Shown: positions 10,887 to 20,308 of the stretch, piece by piece
Layout: each line of letters begins with the position of its first letter
How positions within the stretch are numbered: position 1 is the stretch's first letter
Source: Streptomyces sp. WAC08241
GTDB taxonomy: Bacteria; Actinomycetota; Actinomycetes; Streptomycetales; Streptomycetaceae
Assembly: GCA_007858575.1 (NCBI GenBank)
Contig: CP042279.1
Location: 2,666,001-2,730,000, forward strand
Direction of reading: 5' to 3'
Length of the DNA: 64,000 nucleotides
The notes under the pieces: generated by a model
The model's database searches: none
What the model was told of the DNA's origin: nothing
The model's input: only the letters and a program-made list of their open reading frames with translations
Program-made: the position numbers and the translations under genes

Positions 10887-11080
10887 GTCCTCGGCCTCCG
10901 TTCGGGGCTGCCGGACCCGGGTACTGCCGTGGCTCTGGCTGGCGCGAGCGCCAACTGTTCTTCGACAGGAGCCGGGTTCGGGATTGCGGCGGTCGAGCGG
11001 AGACCGGCGGTACGGTCCGTCGCGGGCCGGTGACGGTGACGCAGGCCCTGGCGGGGAGGTAAGGGCGAGCAGCGGTTCAC
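10883..11080 (-). CDS. 65-aa ORF wedged between GH15 and M14 genes
   Basis: A 65-codon ORF fits exactly between its neighbours. Its GTG (11080) overlaps the GH15 stop in a GTGA, and its TGA overlaps the GTG of the carboxypeptidase in a second GTGA. Two four-base overlaps argue that it is translated and couples the flanking genes. The product starts VNRCSPLPPRQG and is rich in Arg, Pro and Ala. It has no membrane segment, and I recognise no family. It could be a small structural or precursor peptide acted on by the peptidase. In this frameshift-rich sequence it could also be a chance frame. Confidence 0.42.
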   Translation of the reverse strand: MNRCSPLPPRQGLRHRHRPATDRTAGLRSTAAIPNPAPVEEQLALAPARATAVPGSGSPERRPRT

Positions 11081-12924
11081 GGTGCCGCTCCGGCGGGCTC
11101 GGTGGTCACGGTGGTGTGCTCGCCGCCGACGGACGCGGTCCCGATCGCCACGGCCGCCAGGATTTCGGCCAGGTGGCTGAATGCCTGCGGAAGTTGCCGA
11201 GTTGGCGTCCAGCTGCCGGGTCGTACTCCTCGGCGAGGAGGCCGACGTCGTTGCGCAGCGACCGCAGCGCGGCGAGGACGTCCTGGGCCTCGTCGACGCG
11301 GCCGATCCTGGCGAGGCACTCGGCCAGCCAGCCGGTGCAGATCAGGAAATGCCCTCGTCGCCACTCAGGCCGTCGACGCCGACGTGCTCGCCCTCGGTCC
11401 GGTAGCGCAGCAGCAGCCTGCTTTCGGTGCCCAGCTCGCGCTGGACGGCCTCGATCGTGCCGATGACCCGCTTGTCGTCCGCCGGCAGGAACCCGGCGAG
11501 CATGGCGTACAGGAGGGCGGCATCGAGCTCCCTCGACCCGTAGGACTGAGTGAAGATGTTCCACTCGGGGTCGAAGCCCTTCTCGCACACCTCGGCGTGG
11601 ATCGCCTCGCGCAGCGCCTTCCACCGCTCCAGCGGACCGGTCGCCCAGCCGCGTTCGATGACCTGGACGGCCCGGTCGAAGGTCACCCAGGCCATCACCT
11701 TGGAGTGGACGAAGTGGCGGCGCGGTCCGCGGACCTCCCAGACGCCCATGTCGGGCTCGGCCCACAGCGGTTCCAGCTCCGTAGCGAGGTCGACGATGAC
11801 GGCGGCGATGCCGGGCGTGGCGTCCGGGCCGACGCCGAGCGCGAACTCAAGCAGAGTGTCTGCGAGTTCGCCGTACACGTCGAGCTGGAGCTGGTCGGCC
11901 GCGCCGTTGCCGATCCGCACCGGCGCAGAGCCCTCATATCCGGGCAGGTGCGCCAGGACTTCCTCGCGCAGGTCCGTCGTACCGTCGACTCGGTACATGA
12001 TCCGCCAGCGCCCCGGGGTGCCGGCGCACGAGCGGATCACCCAGTCCTTCCAGGCCAGGGCCTCGCCCAGGTAGCCGCAGCGGGCGAGAGCGGTCGCGGC
12101 GAAGGCGCCGTCGCGGAGCCACGATGCACGGTAGTCCCAGTTCCGGTCGCCGCCGATCTCCTCGGGCAGGGAGGTGGTCGGCGCGGCCACGATCGCCCCG
12201 GTCGGGGCGTAGATCAGGGCGGACAGGGTCAGCAGGGAGCGCAGGACCTCCGCCCGGTCGTCCCCGGTGTAGGTGCAGCGATCCGCCCACTCCCGCCAGT
12301 GGTCGAGGGTGTACTGCAGCAGCGCGTCGGGGCCGGCTGCGGCGCCGGACGTCGATCCCCTCCCGCCACACCAAGCTGAACGCGACTGTCTCGCCCTCGC
12401 TGACCGTGAAGGCGGCGTGGACGTCGCCGAGTTCGTCGTGCGTCTGGAGGGGGACGGTGGCCTGTGCCCACAGCCGTCCGCCGGCCGCGGGGACGTCGAT
12501 GGCCACGTGCCGTCCGTCGGCGCGGTCGAGGCGGGGACGACGAGTCCGTACTCGGGCCGGGTCCGCAGCAGGCTCCGCATCGGCACGTCGCCCTGGACGC
12601 CGGTCACGATGCGGACCACCTGCGGCGCCTCGACACCACCCGGCACCATGAAGTCGTTGACGCGTACCACTCCGGTCTCGGTGACCCACTCGATCTCGTG
12701 GACCATCGAGTTGTCCGCGTACCGGCGCACCGGGACGGGCGCGGCGGAGGCGTCGGCCAGGTGGACGGGCGCGAGGTCCCAGAAGCCGTGGTCGGCGGTG
12801 CCCAGGAGACGGGCGAACAGGGCGTCGGAGTCGAAACGCGGGAGGCACAGCCAGTCGATGCTGCCGGTGCGCCGGACCAGGGCCGCGCCCCGCTGGTCGC
12901 CGATCAGGCATAGTCCTCGATCAG
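11077..12924 (-). CDS. GH15-family glycoside hydrolase (glucoamylase/trehalase-like), frameshifted
   Basis: This is a cytoplasmic (alpha/alpha)6-barrel glycosidase of family GH15, whose actinobacterial members include trehalases and glucoamylase-like enzymes. The N-terminus has the family hallmark LIGDQRGAALVRR then GSIDWLCLPRFDS. The catalytic region is EIGGDRNWDYRASWLRDGAF and the C-terminus FLICTGWLAECLARIG. Frame changes lie near 12910, 12510, 12350 and 11345, and the final frame ends TTEPAGAAP at 11077. The expected start, before the motif I-E-D-Y-A, runs into the upstream small gene without a clear start codon, so the true 5' end is uncertain. It may be fused to, or overlap, the preceding ORF. 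Length is about 610 aa. Confidence 0.85.
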
Positions 12925-13376
12925 CCCCGGGCCGTCCTCGGCCGGGACGGGTACGGCGACGTGGAGGCGGGGACCGTCGGGGCCGTCCCGGTGGGCGAGG
13001 AGGCCCTCGGCGAGCAGCGGTCGGCACACCCGGGCTATGCGACGCCCGTCGAGACCACGCCGCTGCACTCGCAGCGGTGCGCCGACCGGATGGTGGCCGG
13101 AGAGGACCGCGTCGCGAACCTCCCGTACGAGCTGGATGTCCGCCGGGTGCGGCTCGGCCGGGCGTAGGCGCCGCACCGGCTTCTGGGGCACGAGGGCGAT
13201 CTCGCCGTCGGCGTCCAGCTCCCGCAGCGCCTCGCGGGTCAGCCACACCGACTGTCCGGCACGGACGGCCAGGGCCCCGACCGGGGCAGCGCCTGGTCGT
13301 ACGGGATCTCCTCGACGATGCCGCGCAGTGCGGCGGATGCCTCGGTGAGGATCCTCAGGTCGGCGCGGGCGCTCAC
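12904..13376 (-). CDS. Small unknown protein upstream of GH15, helix-turn-helix-like, frameshifted
   Basis: This product of about 155 aa is not assigned to a family. GTG 13376 overlaps the TGA of the DUF5999 gene in a GTGA, indicating coupling. The N-terminal half reads as helical (ADLRILTEASAALRGIV) with WLTREALRELDADGEIALV. After a frame change near 13270 a segment with wing-like character follows (IARVCRPLLAEGLLAHRDG), suggesting a winged-helix fold. It ends LIEDYA at 12904, exactly at the conserved GH15 N-terminus. A one-base correction would therefore fuse it to the GH15 enzyme. I cannot tell whether it is a separate regulator or an N-terminal domain of that enzyme. Confidence 0.5.
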
Positions 13377-13566
13377 GCGGCCACCGCCGTCGCGGGTCGG
13401 TGCGGGGGACGATCCGCCCGTCGGGCAGCAGCTCCCCGGTGTCCTCGAAGAGCAGGACGCCGTTGCACAGCAGGCTCCACCCCTGCTCGGGGTAGTGGAC
13501 GACCAGGAGGGCCGCCTCGTGGTCGGGCGCCGAGGCGTCGGGGCAGGGCGGGTGGTGCTGGCACAT
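13373..13566 (-). CDS. DUF5999 family protein
   Basis: This small acidic Streptomyces-type protein begins MCQHHPPCPDASAPDHEAAL and contains the signature HYPEQGWSLLCNGVLLFEDT followed by GELLPDGRIVP. Three early Cys/His residues hint at metal binding, but the role of the family is unknown. Start ATG 13566 has AAGGA nearby. After one frame change near 13415 the end reads PHRPATAVAA, as in relatives, with the TGA overlapping the next GTG. Length is about 65 aa. It sits in the middle of the GH15/M14 operon, 67 bp after the conserved hypothetical. Confidence 0.75.
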
Positions 13567-13633
13567 GGGATGTCCTTGTGGATAGGAGTGATCAGGAAGT
13601 GGAGCGGTGGACGGGAGGCAGGGCTCCTCGTGC

Positions 13634-14306
13634 TCACCGGCTCGTCGCGCGGGCGGGGCGGTTGCAGGGGAGTGCACCGCGGGCGAGGAGGCGGTCGGTG
13701 ATGTCGACCGGGGTGGGGCCCGCAGGCGGCGGACGAGACGGTCGGCGACCATCAGGCGGGTGTCCGGCGAGTCGAGGGGACGAGCGGTCTTGATGGGACG
13801 GACGGGTCTCGCCATCGGTGGGTAGTAGGTGCCTCCACCGCCACCAGCTCCGCGTCGCGGACGTAGACCGCCACGTGCCCTCGCTTCCCCAGCCGGGGGC
13901 ACTGGTGCGCCGAGACCCGGGCGTGGAACAGGCACACGGGAGGCTCGGTCGTCGTCACGCCCTCGGTCCAGTCGTATTCCGGGTCTTCGGGCGAGCCCGC
14001 CGGCCGGGGCAGGATCCACAGCATGCCGTGCTCGGTGCGGGTGGCCGGCCCCATGCCCACCTGGCACAACAACCGGTCCATCGCCTGGCGCTGGAGGAGC
14101 GGGTTCATCACCGCGTACTCCGGCCTGCCCGTCCGGGCCCCGTGGACCTGGGGCCACAACTGGCCCTCGGCGTCACGTTCTTCGGTGCCACGGTGGGAGA
14201 CACCGTCGGGGCCGATGTGCAGCGGCGGGGTGACGACCCGCTGGCCGGACCACAGGGCGACGGCGGGCACCGGCAGCAGCCGGGGCCGGGGTGAAGCGGT
14301 GGTCAC
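13634..14306 (-). CDS. Conserved Streptomyces hypothetical protein, frameshifted
   Basis: This 220-aa protein resembles a group of short Streptomyces proteins, of unknown function, that begin with a PVPAVALWSG-type motif. Visible features are NPLLQRQAMDRLLCQVGMGP, a Cys pair in CLFHARVSAHQCPRLG that may bind metal, and TYYPPMARP near the end. GTG 14306 overlaps the stop of the upstream 36-aa ORF (GTGA), so the start is well supported. Frame changes near 13840 and 13710 are needed; the corrected end is CNRPARATSR at 13634. It belongs to the same co-transcribed run as DUF5999, GH15 and M14. Confidence 0.6.
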
Positions 14307-14413
14307 CGCACCTCCCGCAGCACCTGGGCGAGCGGCAGGTCCTGCCGGTACGAGTACGGCCCCGCGACGGCGAACCCGCACGCGCACACCGCGGCGGCGG
14401 ACGGATCCTTCAT
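14303..14413 (-). CDS. 36-aa Cys-containing small ORF, first gene of operon
   Basis: A tiny ORF starts at ATG 14413 with GAGAGG at a spacing of six and ends in a TGA that overlaps the next GTG. It encodes 36 residues beginning MKDPSAAAVCACGFAVAGPY and ending LAQVLREVR. The Cys-x-Cys near residue 11 and the amphipathic end are the only clear features. It is too short for most gene finders. Ribosome site, start and overlap all agree, so translation is likely. It could be a leader, a toxin-like peptide or a precursor peptide. I know no family. Confidence 0.5.
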   Translation of the reverse strand: MKDPSAAAVCACGFAVAGPYSYRQDLPLAQVLREVR

Positions 14414-14448
14414 CGGTGACCTCTCGTACGGGAAGTGGAGGAGGGTTT

Positions 14449-14505
14449 CTCCGCCGGGCGGCCGGCTTCGCGCGGGGAACGCGTGGCCAGGGCCGCCCGG
14501 CGGAG
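14449..14505 (-). terminator. Long GC-rich inverted repeat
   Basis: A perfect 15-base inverted repeat (CTCCGCCGGGCGGCC at 14449-14463 and its complement at 14491-14505) encloses a 27-base loop. It lies between the DUF6082 gene and the 36-aa ORF on the minus strand. It could terminate the former or act as a 5' leader structure for the operon below. There is no U tract, as is common in Streptomyces. Confidence 0.5.
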
Positions 14506-14551
14506 TCGGGCCGGCGCCGTGTTCGGTCTGACGGGACCACCCGGCGGCCGG

Positions 14552-14581
14552 GGCGCCGCGCCCTCCGGCGGGCGCGGCGCC
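14552..14581 (-). terminator. GC-rich hairpin downstream of DUF6082 gene
   Basis: The stem GGCGCCGCGCCC pairs perfectly with its complement around a six-base loop. It is 120 bp past the DUF6082 stop in the direction of transcription and is the strongest terminator candidate in the otherwise gene-free 14414-14699 stretch. A further 8-bp hairpin (GCCCGCCG arms) sits just upstream near 14592. Confidence 0.55.
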
Positions 14582-14699
14582 GTTCCCGGGAGCCCGCCGC
14601 TACATCGGCGGGCCGTTCACCGGGGCCCGGTTGCAGGTCCTCCCGGCCACGCCTCTGCGGGCAACGGCGGGGAGGACGGTCTGAACGCGTCCAGGCAGG

Positions 14700-15177
14700 T
14701 CAGGACGCAGCGTCAGCCGACGCGGAGGCCGACTGCTTGCGGTCCTGCCGGACCGCGCGCTCGTATTCTTCGTCGAAAAGCCGCAGGAACTTCTGGTCGC
14801 GGCGGTGGGTGGCCTCGTCGGTCCGGAAGACCTGGTGCAGCGCCCAGTACTCCCGGCCCCGGGCCGCCCCAGGAGGTGCCGGATCTGCACGACCAGCGCC
14901 GTCTCGTTCAGCAGACGCGTCCTGAACTTCCACTGGATGAAGGCGAGCTGCTGGTTCACGGCGACGTTGCGGGCGAACTGCTCGGGGACAACCCGTTCAA
15001 GTCCCACAGTGCGAGCTTCAGCTCGTCCCCCGTGATGCCCTCGCACAGCCGCTGGTGGAGGTCCACCCCGTGGGCGTCGAGGCGCTCCCGGTGGCGCCGC
15101 TCGGCCAGCGCGTTACTGACGACCCCGACGGCGGCCCCGACGACGGCGAGGACGATGACGGCGGAGGAAGGCTTCAT
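14700..15177 (-). CDS. DUF6082 family protein, frameshifted
   Basis: This is a small single-pass membrane protein. The N-terminal segment SAVIVLAVVGAAVGVVS forms one TM helix, followed by a cytoplasmic helical domain. The family pattern is seen as NQQLAFIQWKFRTRLLNE and, after a frame change near 14880, REYWALHQVFRTDEATHRR and KFLRLFDEEY. Another frame change is near 14990. Start ATG 15177 has AAAGGA about nine bases before it; ATG 15195 in frame has none. Its function is unknown. Members are common in Streptomyces near regulatory genes. Confidence 0.65.
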
Positions 15178-15415
15178 GGTGTGCGTTCCTTTCATAGAGA
15201 GTGGAGAACCGCGCCAGTTCCGTACGCGCAGGCGTCGAACGAGAACAGCGAGGGGCGTACAGGGCCGACCGCTACCTCCCCACGGAGCTGCGGCCGGGGC
15301 GCCATCGGCGCCGCCTCCGCCGGCTGGGTACCAGCGCTTCCTGCTGGTCCTCGTAGCCGGTGGAAACCCCGGACTGGGGGCAGGGCAGCACGCCGCCCCT
15401 GCGGAGGGGGAAGGA

Positions 15416-16018
15416 TCAGGCGGCGTCCGCGAGTACGACGGCCGGCGATCCGTCGTACTCCTCGGCGTCGAGGGACGGCTCCGCCGCCAGGCGCTCCCGC
15501 AGCTGCTGCAACGCGAAGTCGGCCGGCGGGAGGCCCACGGAGGCCCGGCGCGCGTCGAGACCGTCCGGCTCGCCCACGGCCAGCCGCTCCGGTCCGTCGG
15601 AGCCGGAGCCGAGGCGGTACTGCGTGCCGTACCACTGCGCTTTGCGCGAGTTGAGGATGGCCCGGTCGTAGAGGTGAGCCCACTGCGGCAGGGACGCGGT
15701 GCCCCGTTCTACGGCGTCGTGCATCATCCGGACGGCGACGCGCTGGAGGTCGGTGCGGGTATCGGCGCGAAGCGCGATCCTCCACGCGGCCCTCGCTCCG
15801 CCCACTCCCACGAGCGGCACGTCCGGCCACGCCCCGTACTGGGCGATGGCTCGGGACAGGAACTCGATACTGGTGTGGTCGAGGTGGCGCCCTCGACCGA
15901 TGATCGGTTGGTCGGCCGACCGCGCACGGGCCAGACGAGCCCAGTGCTCGTCGGCCGCCTGCGCACGGGCGATCAGCTCGCGGGCCAGGTCGGGGTCCCG
16001 AGGGACGGCGGTGTTCAT
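15416..16018 (-). CDS. DUF6624 family protein
   Basis: This intact product of about 200 aa is cytoplasmic. It matches DUF6624 through PQWAHLYDRAILNSRKAQWY, GTQYRLG and DGLDARRASVGLPPADFAL, the typical C-terminal arrangement. Start ATG 16018 has GGAG five bases upstream. An alternative ATG at 16122 overlaps the stop of the preceding gene in a TGATG and would add an N-terminal segment if one base were restored, so the 5' end is uncertain. The function of the family is not known. The gap 15178-15415 downstream holds no convincing gene. Confidence 0.7.
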   Translation of the reverse strand: MNTAVPRDPDLARELIARAQAADEHWARLARARSADQPIIGRGRHLDHTSIEFLSRAIAQYGAWPDVPLVGVGGARAAWRIALRADTRTDLQRVAVRMMHDAVERGTASLPQWAHLYDRAILNSRKAQWYGTQYRLGSGSDGPERLAVGEPDGLDARRASVGLPPADFALQQLRERLAAEPSLDAEEYDGSPAVVLADAA

Positions 16019-16121
16019 GGCACTCCGGGTCTGTGATGAGCGGGCGGTATGCCGCAGGGCGATGTGCGCCACCGGGTCGTCGCGGTGCCGGCGGAAGGTG
16101 AGCGGAAGTGGAAGAGGGGCA

Positions 16122-16575
16122 TCACGTGGCGTCGTCCCCCGTCAGGTCGAGCAGGTCCAAAAGCGCCTGGGCGTAGCGACGCAGGTAGCCGACCATGTCG
16201 TCCTCTTTGGCCATTCGGTCGTGGAGTGCACGCACTCGATCGATCAAGCCGGTAAGAACTGGGTCGCCCCGGACCGTCGCCCGGGTGATGGCCGGGTGGT
16301 CGCACGCCTGAACTGGAAGAGGATCCAGTTCACGTCCTCCTCGGAGAACGGCTCCGCTTCAGAACGCCGCCCCGGGGACGGCGGTACGGGAGGCGGTTCA
16401 ACAGTGTGCCAACCGCGGACGGCTCCGTCGGAGGTGCCGGCGCGTGACACGGGTCCAGGACCATGTCGATGGCGGCGAGCAGGTCCTCGTCGTCCCTCTC
16501 GGAGTTCGCCACGGAATCGCGGAGCGTACCCAGGAGCCGGATCATCGTGCCTCGTCCGTGCTCGGCTGCCAGCAT
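16122..16575 (-). CDS. Hypothetical protein coupled to RsbW-like gene, frameshifted
   Basis: ATG 16575 overlaps the stop of the ATPase gene in a TGATG. The product begins MLAAEHGRGTMIRLLGTLRD and continues LLAAIDMVLDPCHA. After frame changes near 16400 and 16270 it ends with a clearly coding helical segment, DRMAKEDDMVGYLRRYAQAL then LDLTGDDAT. Length is about 150 aa. There is no recognised domain. It is probably co-expressed with the ATPase and the DUF6624 gene, which starts with another TGATG overlap at its stop. Confidence 0.5.
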
Positions 16576-16992
16576 CAGGCGCCTCCCGCCGGGGCCGACA
16601 GCGCGGCCCAGGTCGTACGGCCGTCCGGGCTCACACCCCACTCCCGCGACAAGGCATCCACCAGACACAGTCCCCGCCCGCCAAGGGCGTCGTCGTCCGC
16701 GTCCCTGACTCGGGCGGGGCTCGTCGCGGACCTCGACCTGCAGCGCGTCCTCGGCGCACCGGAAGACGCGTAAGCGGACCTGGCCCTCACCGTGCACGAC
16801 CCCGTTCGTGACCAGCTCGGAGACGACGAGGGCGGCCACCTCCACCGCATCGGTCCGAAGGCCCCATCGGCACAACCGGGCGACGGTGGACTGCCGGGCA
16901 CGGGCGACAAGCTCCGGCTTCGGAGCTATCGCGATCTCGAACGCGTCCTCAACCACGCCCTCGACCGTGTTCGTGCTGATGCCGACGTTCAC
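16575..16992 (-). CDS. RsbW-like ATP-binding regulatory protein (HATPase_c), frameshifted
   Basis: This is a stand-alone GHKL ATPase of the anti-sigma/serine-kinase type abundant in Streptomyces. The N box is clear (VAALVVSELVTNGVVHGEG, with the Asn that binds Mg-ATP). The G1 box, after a frame change near 16715, is DDDALGGRGLCLVDALS, followed by WGVSPDGRTTWA. Length is about 138 aa, normal for the group. Start GTG 16992 lies inside the 3' end of the upstream gene. Such proteins usually partner anti-sigma antagonists. No partner is visible here, so the target is unknown. Confidence 0.78.
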
Positions 16993-17721
16993 TGCCGGCC
17001 TCCCGTCCCGGCGTCGCCAGGAGAAGGAAACCGCGCAGCTGATCGAGGCGGTCGAGTTGCTCCTCGTACTCGTCCAGGTGCTGGCTGACATCGTCGTACG
17101 CGGGTACGACCACACCATCGATGTCGCCGGCGCGTACCAAGCGCAGAACGAGACGCCACCCGGGACGGTGAGCCGGTGCTGCCGCGATGCGGTCGACAAC
17201 GTCCGGGCCCTTGACCTTCCAGCCCTCGGCGGTGACCTGTACACGTACTTTGGCGAGCGTTGCTTCCTGGTTCCGGCCGCCAATGGCGTGGCTGTAGAGG
17301 CGCACACGAGGGGTTCGGCCATGCGTCGCGAGGTCACTCAACCGCTGGGCGAGAGCGTCGCGGCGGACGGACCCGAGCCGGACGAGAGGATTCGGCAAGG
17401 CACCCGGGGCTCCAGGCGCCACCGACTGCGGCTGAGCCGCTCCTCTTCCATCCAGGCCGGGACCTTTCGTCCCCAACCTGCTGGGCGGGTCAGGGTGGAG
17501 AGGATCCCGGCCGGCGGGTGCAGAGGGATCTGCGCGTAGAAAGCGGCCCGGTTCAGGTACTCGGTCAGCTGCTCGGAGAGCGGGAGCGGCATCGACGGCC
17601 TCTTTCGCTGAACGCCCGGCCCGTACTGCCGGCCAATCCCGGTGGCCTTCACACCGGTCGACGCGGCGCGCTGATCAATCCCAAGGGGCCAGGTAACGCC
17701 CGGCGTTGCAGCCGTACCCAT
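16949..17721 (-). CDS. Resolvase-fold-like hypothetical protein, frameshifted
   Basis: The C-terminal half (RVRLYSHAIGGRNQEATLAK, then VTAEGWKV, DVVDRIAAAP and GDIDGVVVPAYDDVS) has the strand-helix order of a serine-recombinase N-terminal domain. I see no clear catalytic Ser and no DNA-binding zinc ribbon, so recombinase activity is doubtful. The N-terminal part precedes a frame change near 17350. ATG 17721 has a strong GAGGAGG site; ATG 17592 is an alternative. It is divergent from the NsdA-like regulator across the GACTTCT repeats and heads the run ending with DUF6624. Confidence 0.5.
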
Positions 17722-17793
17722 GGGCTCCTCCTCGTCACGATGCGGACACTCAGCGTCGTGTGTGAAGAGTTGACGCGCCTATGACGTCGTTAG

Positions 17794-17852
17794 GACTTCT
17801 CACCGACTTCTCAAGCGCCAAGATGTCAGGGCATGACTTCTCGCTGACTTCT
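17794..17852 (+). promoter_or_regulatory. Four GACTTCT repeats with 11-bp spacing
   Basis: GACTTCT occurs at 17794, 17805, 17835 and 17846. The repeats within each pair start 11 bp apart, one helical turn, and the two pairs are 41 bp apart. The array lies between the divergent starts at 17721 and 17923, as expected for an operator bound cooperatively by one regulator. A matching pair in the opposite orientation lies at 20724-20740. Confidence 0.6.
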
Positions 17853-17922
17853 TGCGGGAGAGGGTTCCGATGGACGGCCGTTGCGGTATCCCATGGAGGG
17901 GTACTGATTCCGTGGAGGGGAC

Positions 17923-19275
17923 ATGGACGAGGTTCAGCGCACGGTGCTTTTCACGCTGGTCACCGAAAGGGGCATCCGTCCCTATTCGGAATTCAGCAAC
18001 GAATACGCCCGCGCTGCTGTCCAGTTACAGGAGGAGGGCTGCGACGTCGCGCCCACCCCTGGGCCACGCCACTACGAGCGTTGGCTGAGGGTTGGCGGCG
18101 TCAAAACAACGCCCTATGCCTCATCAGGGCGAGTGTTGGAGCGCATGTTCCAGAGGCCTGCAGCGGAACTCTTTGCCCCGCCTCCGCCATTGAAGAGCTT
18201 GGCCTGGAACGCTCTCCTCGGGCCTCCTCCCCGCCCGCGCTCAACGAAAGTGATTTGCTGATGACTGCTCGGGACGCTGCCTCGCACTCAAGCGAAGCCG
18301 CCTCGCTCTACTTGGACGAGATGACCCTCGACCAACTCCATGACGATTTGGTCCAACTGGCGCGAAACTACGGTCGTATCGCTCCCGCCGAGGCATACCA
18401 GACCGGTACCACCCTGCTGAACCAGGTTCAGGTACTCCTCGACCGCACTCGCTCTCCTCAGCAGCACACCAAGCTCTACTACGCCGCCGCGCAGGCCAGC
18501 GCACTGCTCTCCGCGCTGTCCTTCGACCTGGGGGCCCTGGTCCCCGCCCTCACGTTCGCCCGGTCCTCCGCCCAGTACGGCAAGACGATCGAGAACGGCT
18601 CGGTGCAGGCGTACGCCCACGGGCTGATGGCCCTCGTGGCGTTCTGGGACTCCCGCCCCGCGAGGCCGTCCGCCTGGCCAGGCGGGGCCAGGAGTTCGGC
18701 GGCTTGGGGACACCGCTCGGCGTCGCCTGTACGCCATCGAGGCCCGCGCCCACGGTCATCTGCGCGACGCCGAGCAAGCGGAGCGCTCTATCCGCGATGC
18801 GCTCGACCAGACCAGCGGCAGTAGTGACGAGTTGCACGACGAGATCGGCGGCGAGTTCGCGTTCGACGATGCTCGCACAGCAATGAGCAACGCGACCACG
18901 TGCCTGCTGCTCCGTGACGGCCTGAGGGCGGAGGAGTATGCCGAGAGCGCCCTCGACACGCTCAGCACGCTCCCGACGGAAGAACAGCCGATCGTGGTCG
19001 CGGGGCTGGCTGCCGTCGACCTCGCCCGGGCACGCCTGCTCCGCGACGAGATCGAGGGCGCCCAGGAAGCCCTGACGCGTGTCTTCCAGGTGCCGCCGCA
19101 TTGGCGCAGCTCCGGGTTGATGGAGCGGCTGGCTGCGGCTCGCATCGAGCTGACCCGCCCCGGGATCAGCACATCACCCGCAGCGCTCTCGCTGGCGGAG
19201 CAGATCGAAACGTACAGCGCCCTCTCCCCGACCCGTCGGCTCGGCGCCACGAACCCGCTGGCGATAGAAGCCTGA
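17923..19275 (+). CDS. NsdA-like regulatory protein with TPR-type helices, frameshifted
   Basis: This regulator of about 445 aa is built from an N-terminal helix-turn-helix-like domain (VLFTLVTERGIRPYSEFSNE, PRHYERWLRVG) and C-terminal tetratricopeptide-like helices (QLHDDLVQLARNY, RLARRGQEFG, YAIEARAHGHLRDAEQAE). The architecture matches Streptomyces proteins related to the pleiotropic differentiation and antibiotic regulator NsdA. The ATG at 17923 is preceded by GGAGGGGAC. Frame changes lie near 18170 and 18655. The repeat array upstream suggests autoregulation or control by a partner. The precise targets are unknown. Confidence 0.68.
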
Positions 19276-19279
19276 CAAC

Positions 19280-20308
19280 CTACCGGCCGAGCACGGCCAA
19301 GATCTCCGCCTCCCTCCCAGGCGAGATTCCGTGCTCGGCCCAGCGGGGTGCTCGACCGGAACGCCGCCTCCATGGAGCCACGCCCAGGTGTCGGCGACGG
19401 TCTCCGCCAACGGCCGGCACACCAGCCCGGCCGCCTGAGCCCGGGTGGACTCGACCTTCCACACACCCTCGTGTGTCCGCCACAGAGGCAATCTCCGTCC
19501 ACTGCTGCACGTCAGGTCCAGCAGCAATTTGTCCGGAGCCCACACGAGCTGCGCGTTCCTCCAGTGACGAGCACGCAGGCCGTGAGGAGATCGCTCATGG
19601 TGTCCCTGCCGATCGGTGCGACGACGTTGTACGCCCCGCCCCGGTCGACAGCTGCCTGGTCAAGGGCGAACGCAGCCACATCACGTACGTCGACCGGCTG
19701 GATCGACCTGCCAGGCGCCCCCGGAGCGAGCATCCGGCCCCCACGCGCTGCTCGGGTGAGCCACCACGGCAGACGGCCGACGTACTCGCCGGGGCCGAGG
19801 ATGACGCCGGGCCGCAGAACGACCGCGCGCTCCTTACCGAATGTCGAGGTGGTCGCCCGTTCGGCCCCGGCCTTCTGTCGGCCGTAGTACCAGTCCGGCC
19901 CCTGCCAATCGTCGGAAGGCGGCCGTACTCCACGTCGGCGTCCGGCGGCCCGTCCAGGACTTCGGAGTCCTCGGTAAGCGGGTCGCTCGGCCAGCCTCGG
20001 TAAGCGTTCACCGTGGACACGTAAACGTACCGACCGGCGACCGGCTCCAGGGCGTGGGCACCAGCGAGGACATCGCGCGGTGCCATCTCGGACGCGGAGG
20101 TGTCCACTACCGCGTCCCATGGCCCTTCACCGGCCAACCGAGCGAGATCCGTGGCGACGGTGCGGTCTCCGCGGACCGTCCGAACGCCCTCCGGCGCGGC
20201 TCCGGACCGGCCACGGTTGAAGACCGTCACCTCCCACCCGCGATCGAGCGCGGCTTGTGCGACCGCCCGCCCCAGGAACCAACCCCCACCGAGCACAAGA
20301 ATCCTCAT
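19280..20308 (-). CDS. NAD-dependent epimerase/dehydratase (extended SDR), frameshifted
   Basis: This is an extended short-chain dehydrogenase/reductase of about 340 aa. The N-terminal NAD loop is LVLGGGWFLGRAVA. The active-site region holds VYVSTVNAY and, after a frame change near 19920, WYYGRQKAGAE, matching the Tyr-x3-Lys pair. Substrate-side segments are VLRPGVILGPGEY and RSIQPVDVRDVAAFALDQA. A second change near 19550 gives the usual end HGISPGREAEILAVL. Start ATG 20308 is clear. It converges with the NsdA-like gene, leaving only four bases between stops. The substrate cannot be predicted. Confidence 0.8.
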
